Under the pieces are notes generated by a model, which was not told the DNA's origin, did not search any database, and was given only the letters and a program-made list of their open reading frames with translations. Positions 1-12,100 of a stretch of DNA of 64,000 nucleotides are shown in pieces; the first letter of the stretch is position 1, and each line of letters opens with the position of its first letter. Origin of the DNA: Aspergillus flavus (taxonomy: Eukaryota; Ascomycota; Eurotiomycetes; Eurotiales; Aspergillaceae); the NCBI RefSeq assembly GCF_009017415.1, contig NC_092406.1:434001-498000 (forward strand), given 5' to 3'. The position numbers were made by a program, and so were the translations under genes.

Positions 1-580
1 AGCAATAGTTTGAAATCTTAAAAATCAAAACGGTTTGGCATGTGGGAAAATGGATCCACAAATCCATCGTTACCATGAGGGTGGAAATTGCTTAACTGTC
101 GGATGCTACACGTTGTGCCATATTAAAATGCAAGAAAAATGTGTTCATCATTACATCGCGAGTCCCAAAGCTGCAGCGATGGAAGTTTGGTTCGTGAAGT
201 CATTCTGCATGCACCTGATCGGATCGGTCACATTTAACGGTGGTTCCCCCCGCCCACCCGTTTGATTGGTTCTATCTATCGACGTAGATCTGGTTACTGA
301 TATTGAAACTTCCGCTACTTCCGGGAAAACCTTGTCCTGAGTATGCAAACTATGCAATGTATGCATTACTGTTAGACAGACGAGCGATAATTTTTATGTC
401 CGTATTCGTATCCGCATAGATTATAATCATTGGTGTATGGACTAGCTTTCAATTCAATGCAGAAACTGCACTACCAATTTCAATTCCCCCATTGGTCATA
501 AACAAATTGAAAATTAAAGAACATATTCCTAAAATACAAATTTGTCGTAGCGTCGTAACCCATAATCAACCCGTGTCAAC
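1..580. other. Intergenic, no gene seen
   Basis: Only short overlapping open frames are present, with no recognisable domain. The right part (about 370-580) is AT-rich and probably holds the 3' untranslated region and polyadenylation signals of the minus-strand gene that ends at 581. Confidence 0.6.
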
Positions 581-2037
581 TCAGTAAGCATTGCCTCGGC
601 CGAAGTTTCCAGTGCGCATCTCTCGTTCACCTTGACTGGCAATAGCATCGTTCTTTGCGACGCCCTCTTCGTGGCCGAATGTCTTATCGACCGCCGCATT
701 AAGACCGCCGCGGAGAGATTCTCCCATGCCCTATTCGAGAAGTGTTAGTCATGTTCTGTTCAAGCATAACCGGTTGTATCACTTACGTGAGCGCCAGCAA
801 AAGCTCCCTTCACACCGGAACCAATATCTGCACCCTTCTGAGCAGACTTGGACCCGGGTGCGCTGCCAGATGACTGTGCCGGTCGGTATCCTACCCCGCT
901 GGACGCGTACCCGGCTCCGGTAGATGGCCCGGTGGCATTGGCCCCATATTGAGAATGGGTATTACCCGCGAACTGGGAGCCATGAGGCTGACTAGTTGTC
1001 TTGGAAGACACGTCACCAGTTTGGGCGTCCACACGAGGGTCGAGCTTGTTCATCATCTTAGACTCATGGGGACCAGCGTTGGAACCGCTGCTGAAGGTGG
1101 TATCCTGCGTAGCGTAAGGGTTTTCGTTACCCGTCTTCGTAGTGCCTGGGGCGTACTGAGCGCGGTTGTCGAGGTCACTGTCAACACGAGGGTCCATCTT
1201 GTTGCCAATCTTAGAGCTGTGAGGACCAGTAGTGCTAGAAGTAGTGGCTCCAGTACCGGCCAGGTGAGAGGTGTCACGGTTGCGAGTGGTTTCTGGCGCA
1301 TACTGAGCACGGTTGTCCACATCGCTGTCAACACGAGGGTCAAGCTTGTTGCCCATGTCAGACTCGTGAGGGCCGGCAGTCCTTGAAGCAGGACCAGTGC
1401 GAGCATCACTTGCCATGGTGCCTGGTGCGTGACGGGCCCGGTTATCCCTATCGCTGTCAACACGAGGATCAAGCTTGTTACCCATATCAGACTCGTGTGG
1501 ACCGGCCGTTCTTTGAGTATGTCCAGCGCGAGTGTTGCTCGACACGGCCCCTGACGCACGGTTGTCTACGTCACTGTCAATACGGGGGTCAAGCTTGTTA
1601 CCCATGTCAGACTCATGGGGTCCAGCGGTTCTAGGAGCAGGTCCTGTACGAGCATCACTGGCTGCGGTGCCTGGTGCGTGACGGGCACGGTTGTCCTTGT
1701 CACTATCGACACGAGGATCAAGCTTATTACCAGTGTCCGAGGTGTGAGGACCCGCCGTCTTCTGAGAAGATCCTGTATGGGTATCGCTAGCACCACCAGC
1801 ACCACCAACGCCAGCGTTGCTTGACTTCTTCTCCTTGCTCAGATCACTATCCACACGAGGATCGAGCTTGTTGGCTATGTCGGACTTGTGTGGGCCAGCT
1901 GTGTGTGGAGCAGGTCCAGTACGAGGATCACTAGGGTCAACGCCTCCAACCTGAGTGCCAATCGGCTGAGAAGAGCTGGGGTGTTGAGTGGGATCACCGA
2001 AGGTGGAGGAATAGTAAGGTGGCTGCGTGCTGCTCAT
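581..2037 (-). CDS. Seven-repeat hydrophilic (hydrophilin/LEA-like) protein
   Basis: Two exons, 2037-787 and 730-581, joined across a 56-nt GTAAGT..TAG intron, give 466 residues. The ORF is open upstream to 2130, but the ATG at 2037 starts the compositionally consistent protein. The middle carries seven imperfect copies of a block with core GPHxSDxxNKLDPRVDSD, spaced about 30-60 residues apart by Ala/Thr/Ser-rich linkers. Cys is absent and Gly, Asp, Asn, Ser and Arg dominate, so the protein should be soluble and mostly disordered. Exon 2 adds a tail of a different type (GESLRGGLNAAVDKTFG, then acidic and basic residues). No enzyme motif is visible. Similar repeat proteins occur in related moulds as uncharacterised or stress-associated proteins (from memory). 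A desiccation/stress protectant role is inference. The upstream TGACGTCA and AGGGG boxes fit stress or conidial expression. Confidence 0.85.
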
Positions 2038-2847
2038 AATGTATGTTGTAGGACTGTAGATAATTGATGTTTTTAAACAAGAGGAATGTCTCTGCTTAGA
2101 ATGAATAATTTCAAGCCCTACGAGACCCATCCCTCAGTTCTTATATATTCGAGTTTTCGTCAACACCCCAGATTACGCGACATCATACCTGATGTTCCTA
2201 TGACGTCAGGGGATACCTCAGGGGCATTTCCAGCTGTTCTTCACCATGGAAGATATGTAGATCTTCATCTTTCTGGGAGCGGAAAATAGCTGTGAATAGA
2301 ACCAAGTTGCATCAATGGCTGGCCTTTTGCATCAATTAACGTTTCAGTGAAGAACAATGACGACTTTTGTCGAAGTTGAAAGCAAAGAAACGAACACGAT
2401 GCCTTATCGCCGATAACGATTCGATAAACTGCAGAGGCTCTTACATCATCTTGGCTTCATAGTTAATGTCGATGAGTCAGCAGTGCTCCTCGATTCGTTG
2501 ATTTTCTGAGGAATCATCTGCCTACCCATGGACATGCGAACAAAGAGTTTGCTATGAACCAAGGGTAAACCGATCGAGAGAGTATATGGCTGATGATAAG
2601 ATTTACTGGCTTGGCCAGTTTGTTTTCCACGATAGACAGCTAAGCTTTGCTGATTAGTGAACTTACCAATTCGGTTATGGAGTTAGCAGCCGAGGTTCAT
2701 TCGTCGCCTTGTCTTAGCGACCGCTGAGTCTTTGTCAATGTTCACTCTTAGACAGAAGATATCCTCCCTTTATATGTCTATTTTCCTCCATTTACCCACT
2801 CTTGATTATTCTAAAGTCCTGTGAATTAACCATTGAGTTCGACCAAA
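2038..2847. promoter_or_regulatory. Divergent promoter with CRE and STRE-like boxes
   Basis: This 810-nt gap separates two divergent genes. A perfect 8-bp CRE palindrome TGACGTCA lies at 2201-2208, about 165 bp upstream of the repeat-protein ATG. AGGGG (STRE-like) boxes lie at 2208-2212 and 2220-2224. CRE is the known target of ATF/CREB-type bZIPs such as AtfA in moulds. Its use here is inferred from position. No gene is seen in the gap. Confidence 0.55.
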
Positions 2848-3976
2848 ATGCCTATCACCAACCGACAAGCCATCTACGCCAATACGCCCTCTCCGGCAAT
2901 CGATCCCTCCTTGTCGAACGGTACCTTCAAGATCTCAACCACAACAATCTCCGACAATGTCCCCGATGACAAAGTCCTTGTGCGCGTACACTACCTTTCG
3001 CTCGACCCGGCCATGCGGCAGTGGCTCACAGCGAAACGATCCTACATCGCCCCTGTCGAACGTGGTAGCGTCATGCGCGGCCAGAGTATCGCGCAAGTGA
3101 TCGGCGTCGGAAGCAACCTTAAAACTCAATACAAAGCTGGAGACTGGGTGATCGCCTACTCGGGCTGGCAAGAGTATGCCTTGCTGGGACAAAAGGAGGC
3201 ACAGAAGGTGGTCATTCCTCCGGGATGCAGGCCGACCGATGCAATGTCGGTGCTGGGCATGACCGGCCTGACAGCATACTTTGGCATGACGGAAGTTGGA
3301 CAACCAAAGCCGGGGGATACTGTCGTTGTCTCAGGTGCTGCGGGTGCTACTGGCATGGTAGCCGGACAGATCGCTAAGATCAAGGGTGCAAAGAGAGTTG
3401 TTGGGTTGGCAGGCAGCGCTGAGAAATGTGCCTTCCTGCGTAACGAGTTGGGCTTTGATGCTGCTATCAATTACAAGGACAAGGATTGGAAGAAGCAATT
3501 GAAGGATGCGACTCCGGAGTACATCGATGTCTTCTTTGACAACACCGGAGGTGAGATTCTTGATGCTTGTCTTGCTCGGGCTGCGCGCGACGCTCGGTTT
3601 GCCATCTGTGGTGCGATCAGCCAGTATAACTCTGCTAAGCCGCAGGGTCCAGCTAGCTTCATGACTGTTATTGTAAGTTTCCCGTGCGTTTCGAACACTG
3701 AAAGTAGCTGCTGATAACATTCTTTCTAAGTCGCAACGAGTGACGATGAAGGGTTTCATCGTCTTCGACTACGCTAAGAAATACCCGATCGCCCTGAAGG
3801 ACTTGTCCGAGTGGCTGACGCAGGGTAAGATCAAGCGCAAGGAGCACATTGTTCCGGGTGGGTTGGAGGCTGCGCCTCAGGGTTTGGTAGACCTGTATGG
3901 GGGTGTTAATACGGGCAAAATGATGGTTGAGGTGGCTCCTGTGAGTGAGGCGATTGGAGCCAAGGCCAAATTGTAG
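2848..3976 (+). CDS. NADP-dependent MDR oxidoreductase (zinc-independent, CurA/PTGR-like)
   Basis: Exons 2848-3672 and 3731-3976 (58-nt intron ending in an unusual AAG acceptor) give 356 residues, the usual size for the family. The ATG at 2848 has good context (CCAAAATGCC); the frame is open further upstream only through a TTG. The nucleotide-binding glycine motif GAAGATGMVAGQIAKIKGAK lies near residue 160, followed by the conserved VFFDNTGGEILDA segment and a C-terminal MKGFIVFDY block. All three are typical of the leukotriene B4 dehydrogenase/prostaglandin reductase group of medium-chain reductases. No zinc-binding cysteine cluster is present. The family reduces alpha,beta-unsaturated carbonyls with NADPH; the substrate here is unknown. 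It is followed by an SDR gene on the same strand. Confidence 0.9.
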
Positions 3977-4515
3977 GCAGCTGGTCTGTCGCATGCATAT
4001 AGTTCTAGTCCAATAATGAATTCGTGACATTCTCATTGTCGTCGTAGGATAGGACCAGGAACATAGTCAAGAGATTATACAACCCCTCGGTTTAGCAGAT
4101 ATATCTTCCTCTGAACAAGTGAACGAACGATTAGTATCGCATTCTAAAAATAATGAACAGGTCCAGGACCAAGAAGCACTAGATCCATGAACCATACACC
4201 CCCAGACCAGGGCAAGCATCGTTGTTTATAATAGATTTATAGTAATAAATAACCATTGCCTATTTCCAAACACAAACTATATCACAATGACCTACATAAA
4301 TCAAAAATGACCTTATCTCATCGTAAGAGCACCATACAGTAAATGGTCGGTAACTCATCCGACGCAGCCTCGACGTCATACCGATGAGGCAATACTTGCC
4401 TCACCAGGTCTCGAACAACGACATGGAAAACAACCAACATATTACTCAATTGCCATTGATCAGTGATGTATAAAATGCTCTTTCTCCCCCTAGTCAGCTC
4501 AATTTCAATTTCATT
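3977..4515. other. Intergenic, no gene seen
   Basis: AT-rich spacer between two plus-strand genes. It should contain the 3' end of the MDR gene and the promoter of the SDR gene. No conserved site is recognised. Confidence 0.55.
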
Positions 4516-5640
4516 ATGCTCCGCCAGAACATTCTCCCACGCTTTCTTACATCGCGCTGCTACAACCACAGATTAAGCTATAGTGCTCTTCAGAAGCCTT
4601 TCCTAGTCTATCCTAGAGCTCAATTCTCTACGTCAGCATCTAATTGTTTTACTACTACAACATTCCGAAACGTGTCTGAAGCGATCAAGATGGAGGCCAA
4701 GGCAAGCAATGAGAACTTCAAGCTGGAGAACCTCTTTAATGTTAAGGGCAAAGGTACGTACTAAGTGTGCTAGCTATTATTCACGATGCGATCCGAATGC
4801 TAATGGAAATTAGTTGCCCTTATTACAGGAGGAGGCTCGGGTATCGGGTTGATGGCCACTCAAGCTCTGGCCGTCAACGGAGCCAAGGTCTACATCACAG
4901 GTCGAACTGGCGAGAAGCTCGACCGCGTTGCAGAATTATACAACAAGAACATCCAGGGCGAGATCATCCCCATCACATCCGACATCACAGATAAGAGCTC
5001 AGTCGACAAGCTGGTGCAAGAGATCTCCTCGCGCGAAAAGTACCTCTCCATCCTGATTAACAACGCCGGCATCAGCAGTTCGACCCAGACGACGGAGAAG
5101 GAGGATCCTAAGGAGCTGCGCAAGGAGTTGTTCGAGAGTAGTGCGCTTGACCCCAAGGAGTGGGATGATGTGTACCGCACAAACGTTACGCAACTCTTCA
5201 TGACTACTACTGCATTTTTGCCGTTGCTTCAGAAGGGCTCCGAGCAGGAGAAGGGCTGGTCTAGCACCGTGATTAATATTTCGTCCATTTCGGGTATTGT
5301 CAAGGTGTCGCAGCATCATTTCGCTTATAATGCGTCGAAGGCTGCTGCTATCCATTTGACTAAGATGCTGGCGCATGAGGTTGCTTCGTCTGGTCTGCGG
5401 ATTCGCGTGAATAACATCGCTCCAGGTGTTTTCCCTAGTGAGATGACGGCTGGTGAGAGTGATGAGAAGCAGAAGAGCGAAATCCCTAAGGAGAAGTATG
5501 AGGGTAAGGTTCCTGCTGCTCGTCCTGGTAAGGATGAGGATATGGCCAATGCCGTGCTCTTCTCTACCACCAACCAGTATCTCAATGGACAGACTATTGT
5601 GGTAGATGGAGGATATGTGTTGGCGGCTGGAACCGTCTAA
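4516..5640 (+). CDS. Short-chain dehydrogenase/reductase with presequence-like N-terminus
   Basis: Exons 4516-4753 and 4814-5640 (60-nt GTACGT..TAG intron) give 354 residues. After the splice the protein reads VALITGGGSGIG, the classical SDR cofactor loop, so the intron is well supported. NNAG, the catalytic Ser region INISSISG and the YxxxK pair (YNASKAAA) follow in order, and the C-terminus has the GGxV signature of classical SDRs (VVDGGYVLAAGTV). The first ~60 residues are rich in Arg, Ser, Phe and Tyr and poor in acids (LRQNILPRFLTSRCYNHR), as in a mitochondrial presequence; this is inference. A shorter start at 4690 (MEAKASNENF) would remove it. The core resembles the 3-oxoacyl reductase/RhlG-like fungal SDRs. 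The substrate is unknown. Confidence 0.88.
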
Positions 5641-5809
5641 AGCGTGTATGATTAGATGATACATAAACTGTATTGTAATTAGTCTTAAATAGCACATGGG
5701 TGCATGTCAAAGTCAAGAAGTCCAAATAATTATTTATCCAAAATAGGTGGCTATTAGTTGATCGTATATGACATTTGGAGCCAGCCAAATACCTAGCAGT
5801 CAGCCACAC

Positions 5810-6991
5810 TTACCACCCTATTTCTCCTGCATCGCACACCTGTACATAATACACCCACTCAGACCGAAGTACCTCGGATGCCTTGATTCTTCGAACAGGA
5901 TCAGGATGCAGCATTGCATATATCACATTGCGACAGCGTGTCTAACCAATGATCAGCACAAAGAGACTTTCACCAAGTCCTTGGAAACCTGAACTGAATC
6001 GTACCTCTTCCAACGCTTCAATCGGAGGATATCCATCATAAGTTTGTCGTCCGCGCAGATACGCACTATAACCTCCATCCTCATCCGCACAAGGCATCCT
6101 CCAAAGTAACCGACCACATCTCATAGCCATGTACACAAGCCCTGCGGCCCATACATCGCCCGCTCTCGGATCAACCGTCGCATAGTTACTAAACTCCTCC
6201 GGCGGAAGGTAAGGTATCGATCCCCGCAATTTTCGTGGAGAGTACAATGAGGACAATTGTAGACGTATCCTGTTCTCAGCATGTACCCCATCCGCAACTT
6301 CATCTAGCAGCCACTCTGCGCTCCCAAAGTCGGCCACTTTCACCGCGCCATGGGCAGTAAGAAGGATATTTTCCGTCTTTAGACCACGATGTGCAATTGC
6401 GTTGTCATGGAGATACGTCACCGCACGCATGATCTGCTTAAAGAAACAGTCTGCTTGAAGTGCGTCTATACTATCCTCGGCCGTGGCGATCAGTGCGTTC
6501 AGGTTTCCACCGGCACAATAGTCCATGACTAGACAGGTCTCACCATGTTCGTTCTGAAGGACATCGATGGTCTGAAGGAGGTTGGGGTGTGATACGGCCG
6601 AGGAGAGAGATTGTTCGAAACGCTGAGTAGCTCTGACGAGGGCATCCGATGATCGACGGAGAATTTTGACGACATGAAGTTGCCTAGAAGCTCCCGCAGA
6701 TGGAGATTTCCGTGTACATACTCTTACGGAGCTGTGGACGCCGTAGTGCAGAATGATGGTGGATAGACCGTATCGCTCTGTTAATGTCGAAGGAGCAGTA
6801 GAAGAGGGAGTCAATAAAGTCTGTCTTTCTTCGTCATCAGTTGATTCTCTGGGTAACCAGCAGCGTGCTAGGACATTCGGAAATGTCAATGCGGAGAGCA
6901 ATTTAAGGCTTGATTTATGTTCGGGGAATTTCAGTTTCAGTTGATGACGATGGGTAGTGCATGTACCGTAGGAATTTTGTAACTGGGACAT
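5810..6991 (-). CDS. Ser/Thr kinase-fold protein with HRG in place of HRD (possible pseudokinase)
   Basis: Exons 6991-6005 and 5941-5810 (63-nt GTACGA..TAG intron) give 372 residues. The second exon adds the subdomain XI region (AMLHPDPVRRIKASEVL), confirming the splice. Visible kinase elements are a degenerate glycine loop, HVVKILRR (ATP lysine), a hinge with DYCAGGNL, AHRGLKTENILL, VADFG, and GSIPYLPPEEF with a DVWAAG segment. The overall pattern resembles fungal HAL/NPR-type nutrient-transporter regulating kinases (family level, from memory). The catalytic loop reads His201-Arg202-Gly203 where HRD is expected, so the proton-accepting Asp is missing while DFG and the ATP lysine remain. Either this is a pseudokinase, or the copy is mutated or contains a sequence error. 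Confidence 0.85.
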
Positions 6992-9102
6992 CGTGAGCTA
7001 TATGATTTTTGCTGCGATTTAGTATGGGCCGCGAGAGCTTTTATGTACACAGATCAACAGAGTACACGATCAGATGTTCAAGCCCTTATATATAAGCGAT
7101 GCATGTATTGGGTCAACTGACCATGTAAATCCTATGGAAGTAGTTGCGTTAATTGGTGAGATCCCGAGTAAGGGGGTTGGCGTGACATTGTTCATCTCAG
7201 GTTGTCAGCATAAGTGCCTCGTCCTTGATCGGATTGGATGAAGAAAGCCCTCGTCCGAATTTCTTAGGTAAAAAACCTGGGGAAATGGCGGGATCATGGA
7301 ACTTTGATTTCAGTATAGCAAACAACTCCTCCTCTATAAATTGCGGTGAATCTGAAGCTACGTTGTTTATGTTCCTTTTTTAGTGTATTCGTCAGTATGG
7401 CAATCATTTACGTCGGTAACCCACATGGGGATATGGTTGAGATCAAAGCTCTACTGCTGCTTCACCGACGGAAGAGCACAGGTTGAGCGTCACAAATATG
7501 TATATCTTTTTGATTGATATATCTGGCGCAGGGAAAAGTAATAAAAGAACAAAAAAAAAAAAATAAAAAGAAAAAAGAAGTACCAGCCTCAGCTCACATT
7601 TCGTATACGTCATATTCATCTTGACCGACCCCTGCGTTAGTGGATTGAATTGAATGATTGCTGAAGCTCACCTCAAAGACAGAGAAATCCTTAGAAGGAA
7701 ATAGCCGCCTGTGGCACGGAGTACTCTTACCCAAACTGTTCGACTGCAACGTGCAGATGCCTGGATCTTTCTGTGACCAGTTGACCTTTGCAGTACGAAG
7801 ACTTTTGGTATTCGGAGCGAATGACTTGAAAAGGACATCGCTCAAGAATCTGCCGGAGAGCAAAAAGAGCTGGTAGACGCTATCCTGTACTAACAATTTC
7901 CCAATTCAGCGGCATCGACATCGTTCAATGGCTCTTCCCCATATATCGACAGAACAGGGGAGAATTCTGCTCATAGCGCTAAGGCCTGGAGGGTATGCCT
8001 CCATTTTAGTGCGACGGCGGAGCTGCTGGATTAGGGCTCAGGTGTAGCGACTCGGATTACCTCCTTGAGCCACGATTGAAGCTGGTTGGAATGGCATGAG
8101 ATAACAGATTGAATTTTCATTTTCAATATGACACATTCTATTTTGAAAATAAAGAAATGAGGATAAAACCTTGAAACCGCGTGGAAAGTTTAGGGGCCGA
8201 ATGTTATTGGTCGGAAAAAAAGGCGCAGGTGGTGGTGAATCTGAACGCGGCGACGGTTCGTTTAATTTTGATGTCTTGAGGCATTTTCCTCAACCACACA
8301 TCGCCTGTCGGAGAATAAGCGACAAAAGTCGATCGCAATACAGCCATGCAATCCACACGAACCTCGGTGGACTGAGTCCTCGACCAAAGTACTGGGCTAC
8401 TGTGGCGCACCCACCGACCTAGTTTGAGCTTGATCCAACCCTATTGAGAAAGGAAGCCATTTGACGGAAATGGCTGCGGGATTTTACTCTGCCACTACCA
8501 TCGCCATGATTTCAAGAACGGCATCTGACACGTTTGAGGCCGTTGGATGGGAAAATTCCCTCGCTGGTCGACTGCAATCGAACCTGATACGAAATGGAGA
8601 GTGGCCATGCTTCTTCCGGTACCTGAGGCAGTCCATGGATTACCAAGAACGGCAATCCATCTGTCATCGAATCCTACCTAGTCTCGAGGAGGTATCCATT
8701 TCCATCCTTCGTGCTCGTCTTACCTACGATCTCGTCAATTCTTTCATACTGTCTTATTCCCTCATGGGCTAGTTTCATCTGGCTAGCTGCTCAGGGTTTT
8801 CCCAAGCGAAGGCCCGTATCGCTTCTCCGACCAATGTCCACACGCACTCTGGCTGACTCCATCACATTGTTGTCCCGTTTCCCCTCTTCATATGTCTAGG
8901 AACGATGGCTGCCTACACAATGCCCGTAGGATAAATACTACACAGCTGGAAGCTGATCTCTCTGTTCACAATCTTACCTTTTCTTCCTTCAACTCCTCCC
9001 TCTCTCTTGCCTATATCTTATACGACCTGGTAGCACCTTCGGAGCTTTCCCATATCTTGCCTTCCTTGCTATTTTACGTATAGATAGCTCGCCACATATA
9101 CC
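6992..9102. other. Long divergent intergenic region, leader of the ATPase gene
   Basis: No convincing gene is seen in 2.1 kb. A TATA-like stretch (TATATATAAGC) lies at about 7087-7098 on the kinase side. An A-rich run sits at 7548-7580. A pyrimidine-rich stretch around 8965-9010 immediately precedes the ATPase and is typical of fungal transcription start regions. Short open frames at 8461-8772 and 8892-9083 could be upstream ORFs in a long 5' leader. Confidence 0.5.
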
Positions 9103-12100
9103 ATGGCCGATTCGCCATCGTCTTCAGATCCTCCCGAGAAGGATTTAGAAACGGGTGAACAGCGCTTGGGTCGCCCAGAGCGGCGGACAACCATCAAATT
9201 CGATGGTATGTCGGCTCCGGACACTCAGGGGGGAGTTTATCAACCTCAACAGTCTAATCGACCCCGCTCCTTGAGTAGGGACTCGGTCAAGAGCGGGCGA
9301 AGTGGTGTACAAAGCTCTGGAACAGCCGGTATCCCTATCGAATTCCGAACTCTGTCTATCCAAATATCGGAGGCGCAGAGAGCTACCGAAGAACTCATAA
9401 AAGAAAGACAAGAGAAGGAGAAGCATCCGGATCAGGACTACTTTGAGAGTTTAGACTTTCATATTCTCAGCACGGACAGATTGTCTCAGCAACTCAATGT
9501 CGATTGCAGATATGGCCTCAGTTCATCGGCAGCTGCTCAACGGCTCCAACGCGATGGCAAGAACGTAATAGCACACCACCGAGAGAACTATCTCAAGAAG
9601 GTTCTCGGTTATGTCTTCGGGGGTTTCTGTTCAGTGCTGTGGATTGGTGTTATTATCTTCTTCATCTGCTGGAAACCTTTGAGCAACCCCCCTTCTGTTC
9701 CTAGCCTTGCAATGGCGATCTTGGTCATTATCGTTATCGTTCTGCAAGCAAGCTTCTCCGCATTTCAGGACTGGTCTACAAAGCATGTGATGAACTCGAT
9801 ACTCAACCTGCTCCCCTCCGAAGCACTTGTCCTACGCGACGGGAAACAGACAAGAGTTCCTTCGACGGATCTTGTCGTTGGTGATATAGTGTACATTGGT
9901 ATCGGAAATAAGGTCCCAGCTGATATGCGCCTCTTCCAAAGCTCGGGAGACGTTCGCTTCGATCGTGCAGTGCTCACTGGTGAATCTGACGAGATCGACG
10001 GAGCAATCGACGCTACTGACAACAATTTTCTTGAAACAAGAAACATTGCTTTCATGGGTACCAGTGTGACAAATGGAAATGCGGTTGGCATGGTGGTGCT
10101 TACTGGTAGTCGTTCTGTGATGGGCCGTATAGCCAAGATGACCGCTGGTGTTAAGGAGAAACCCACTTTGATCCAAAAAGAGATTACACGGTTCGTTACG
10201 ATTATTATTGGCCTTACCATCACGTTGGTCTTGATCATCCTATTCACCTGGGTCGGCTGGCTGCGTGTTGACCATTATTCCTTCATGAATGTCGTGGCAA
10301 TGCTGAACAATGTGATGGGCTGTGTTGTTGCTTTCATACCCGAAGGCATGCCAGTCGGCGTTGCTCTCACTCTCATGATGGTTGCAAAGCGTATGAAAAA
10401 GGCCAACATTCTACCCAAGGGCCTTGCCACGGTCGAGACATTGGGTTGCGTGAACGTTATCTGCTCAGACAAGACCGGCACTTTAACTCAGAATAAAATG
10501 TCAGTCAGGTCGCTAGGGCTACTCGATATGTCGCTTGACGTAAAACAACTACCTAATATACAGCGCAATGATATGTCAGAGTCCTTGAAGAGTTTACTGC
10601 GCGGATCGCTGTTATGCAACGATGCTTTCTTTGATCCGGCAACAGTTGCTCTTCCAGTCAATGAGCGAGGTGTCACGGGCAATGCAACTGATGCCGCTGT
10701 CCTACGATTCGCTGAGTCTATCATGCCTGACGGTCGTAATCAGCTATCGACATTCGAAAGAATTCATCAAGTTCCCTTCAACTCGAAGAACAAATGGATG
10801 CTAACGATTCACCGGGATCCCACTGATACAGATGGGTATCTTGTCTTCGTCAAAGGTGCACCGGACGTGTTGCTTCCGAAATGCACTTCATATCTATCAG
10901 GCATCGATAGCACAGTCAAGATACTCGATGAGACTGCAAAAGGGCTGTTCTCGAATTTCCAGGCTGAATTATCGAGGCGAGCGGAACGTGTAATTGTGAT
11001 CTGTCAGCGACGCTTCACTCCTCGTGCTTCTATTGGGTCTAACGACTTCAACGACGAGGTATTAGCTGAATGTGTCCAAGGTTTAACAGTTACTGGAATC
11101 TTCGGAATAATAGACCCCCCACGACTGGAGACTGCCGAGACGGTCTCAGCTTGTCGAAGGGCAGGAGTTCGTTTTTTCATGGTTACGGGTGACTTCGGTC
11201 TAACTGCGGCAGCGATCGCAAGAGACATAGGTATCTTCAGTGGTACTGCTGAGCCAGATACCGTAGATGACCTGAAACCCTTCACGGACGGCGAAATTGG
11301 CGAGAAGCAGTCGCTACATTCTCGCCATAGTCTCCTCGTTGATGGCAAGCACATTTCAACCCTAAACGATTGGCAATGGGATACTATATGCAAGTACGAG
11401 GAAATCGTGTTCGCTCGAACAACACCTGAACAGAAATACCGCATTGTAGAAGAGCTCAAGAGCCGAGACAACGTCGTTGCAGTAACCGGAGACGGAGTCA
11501 ACGATGCCCCAGCACTACGAGCAGCTGACATTGGAATCGCAGTGGTCTCCGGCAGTGATGTTGCAATTGAAGCAGCGGACTTGGTTCTCCTCGACCGGTT
11601 CGATTCAATTGCCCAAGCCATCCGACTAGGCCGACTAGTGTTCCAAAACCTCCAAAAGCTGATCGCATATCTCCTACCCGCCGGTAGTTGGTCGGAAATC
11701 TGGCCAGTCCTGATGAATGTATTCTTCGGCGTCCCATTACCTTTGAGCTCCTTCCTCATGATTATCATCTGCGTATTCACAGACTTATTCTGCTCCCTTT
11801 CTCTCATCATGGAGAAGGAAGAATACGATCTCCTCAGTGTGCCGCCTCGAAATCACAAAAAGGACCACCTAATCAACCTCAAGATATACGGCCAATCATA
11901 CCTCTTCGTCGGCGTCATGGAGGCCTTCTGCGCCCACTCAATGTTCTTCCTGTACATGTACAAAAAAGCCGGAATCCCATTCCATGCCCTCATCTTTGCG
12001 TTCGAGAGATACTCCGACGGTTTCTACGGCTATACACAAGACGAACTAACCAACTTCAACAACGTCGGTCAGGGCGTCTACTTCGTCAGTCTCGTCATGC

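Noticed and set aside
949..1559. Open frames on both strands across the repeat protein
   Set aside because: They are frame shadows of the seven-repeat gene; repeats make alternative frames stay open.
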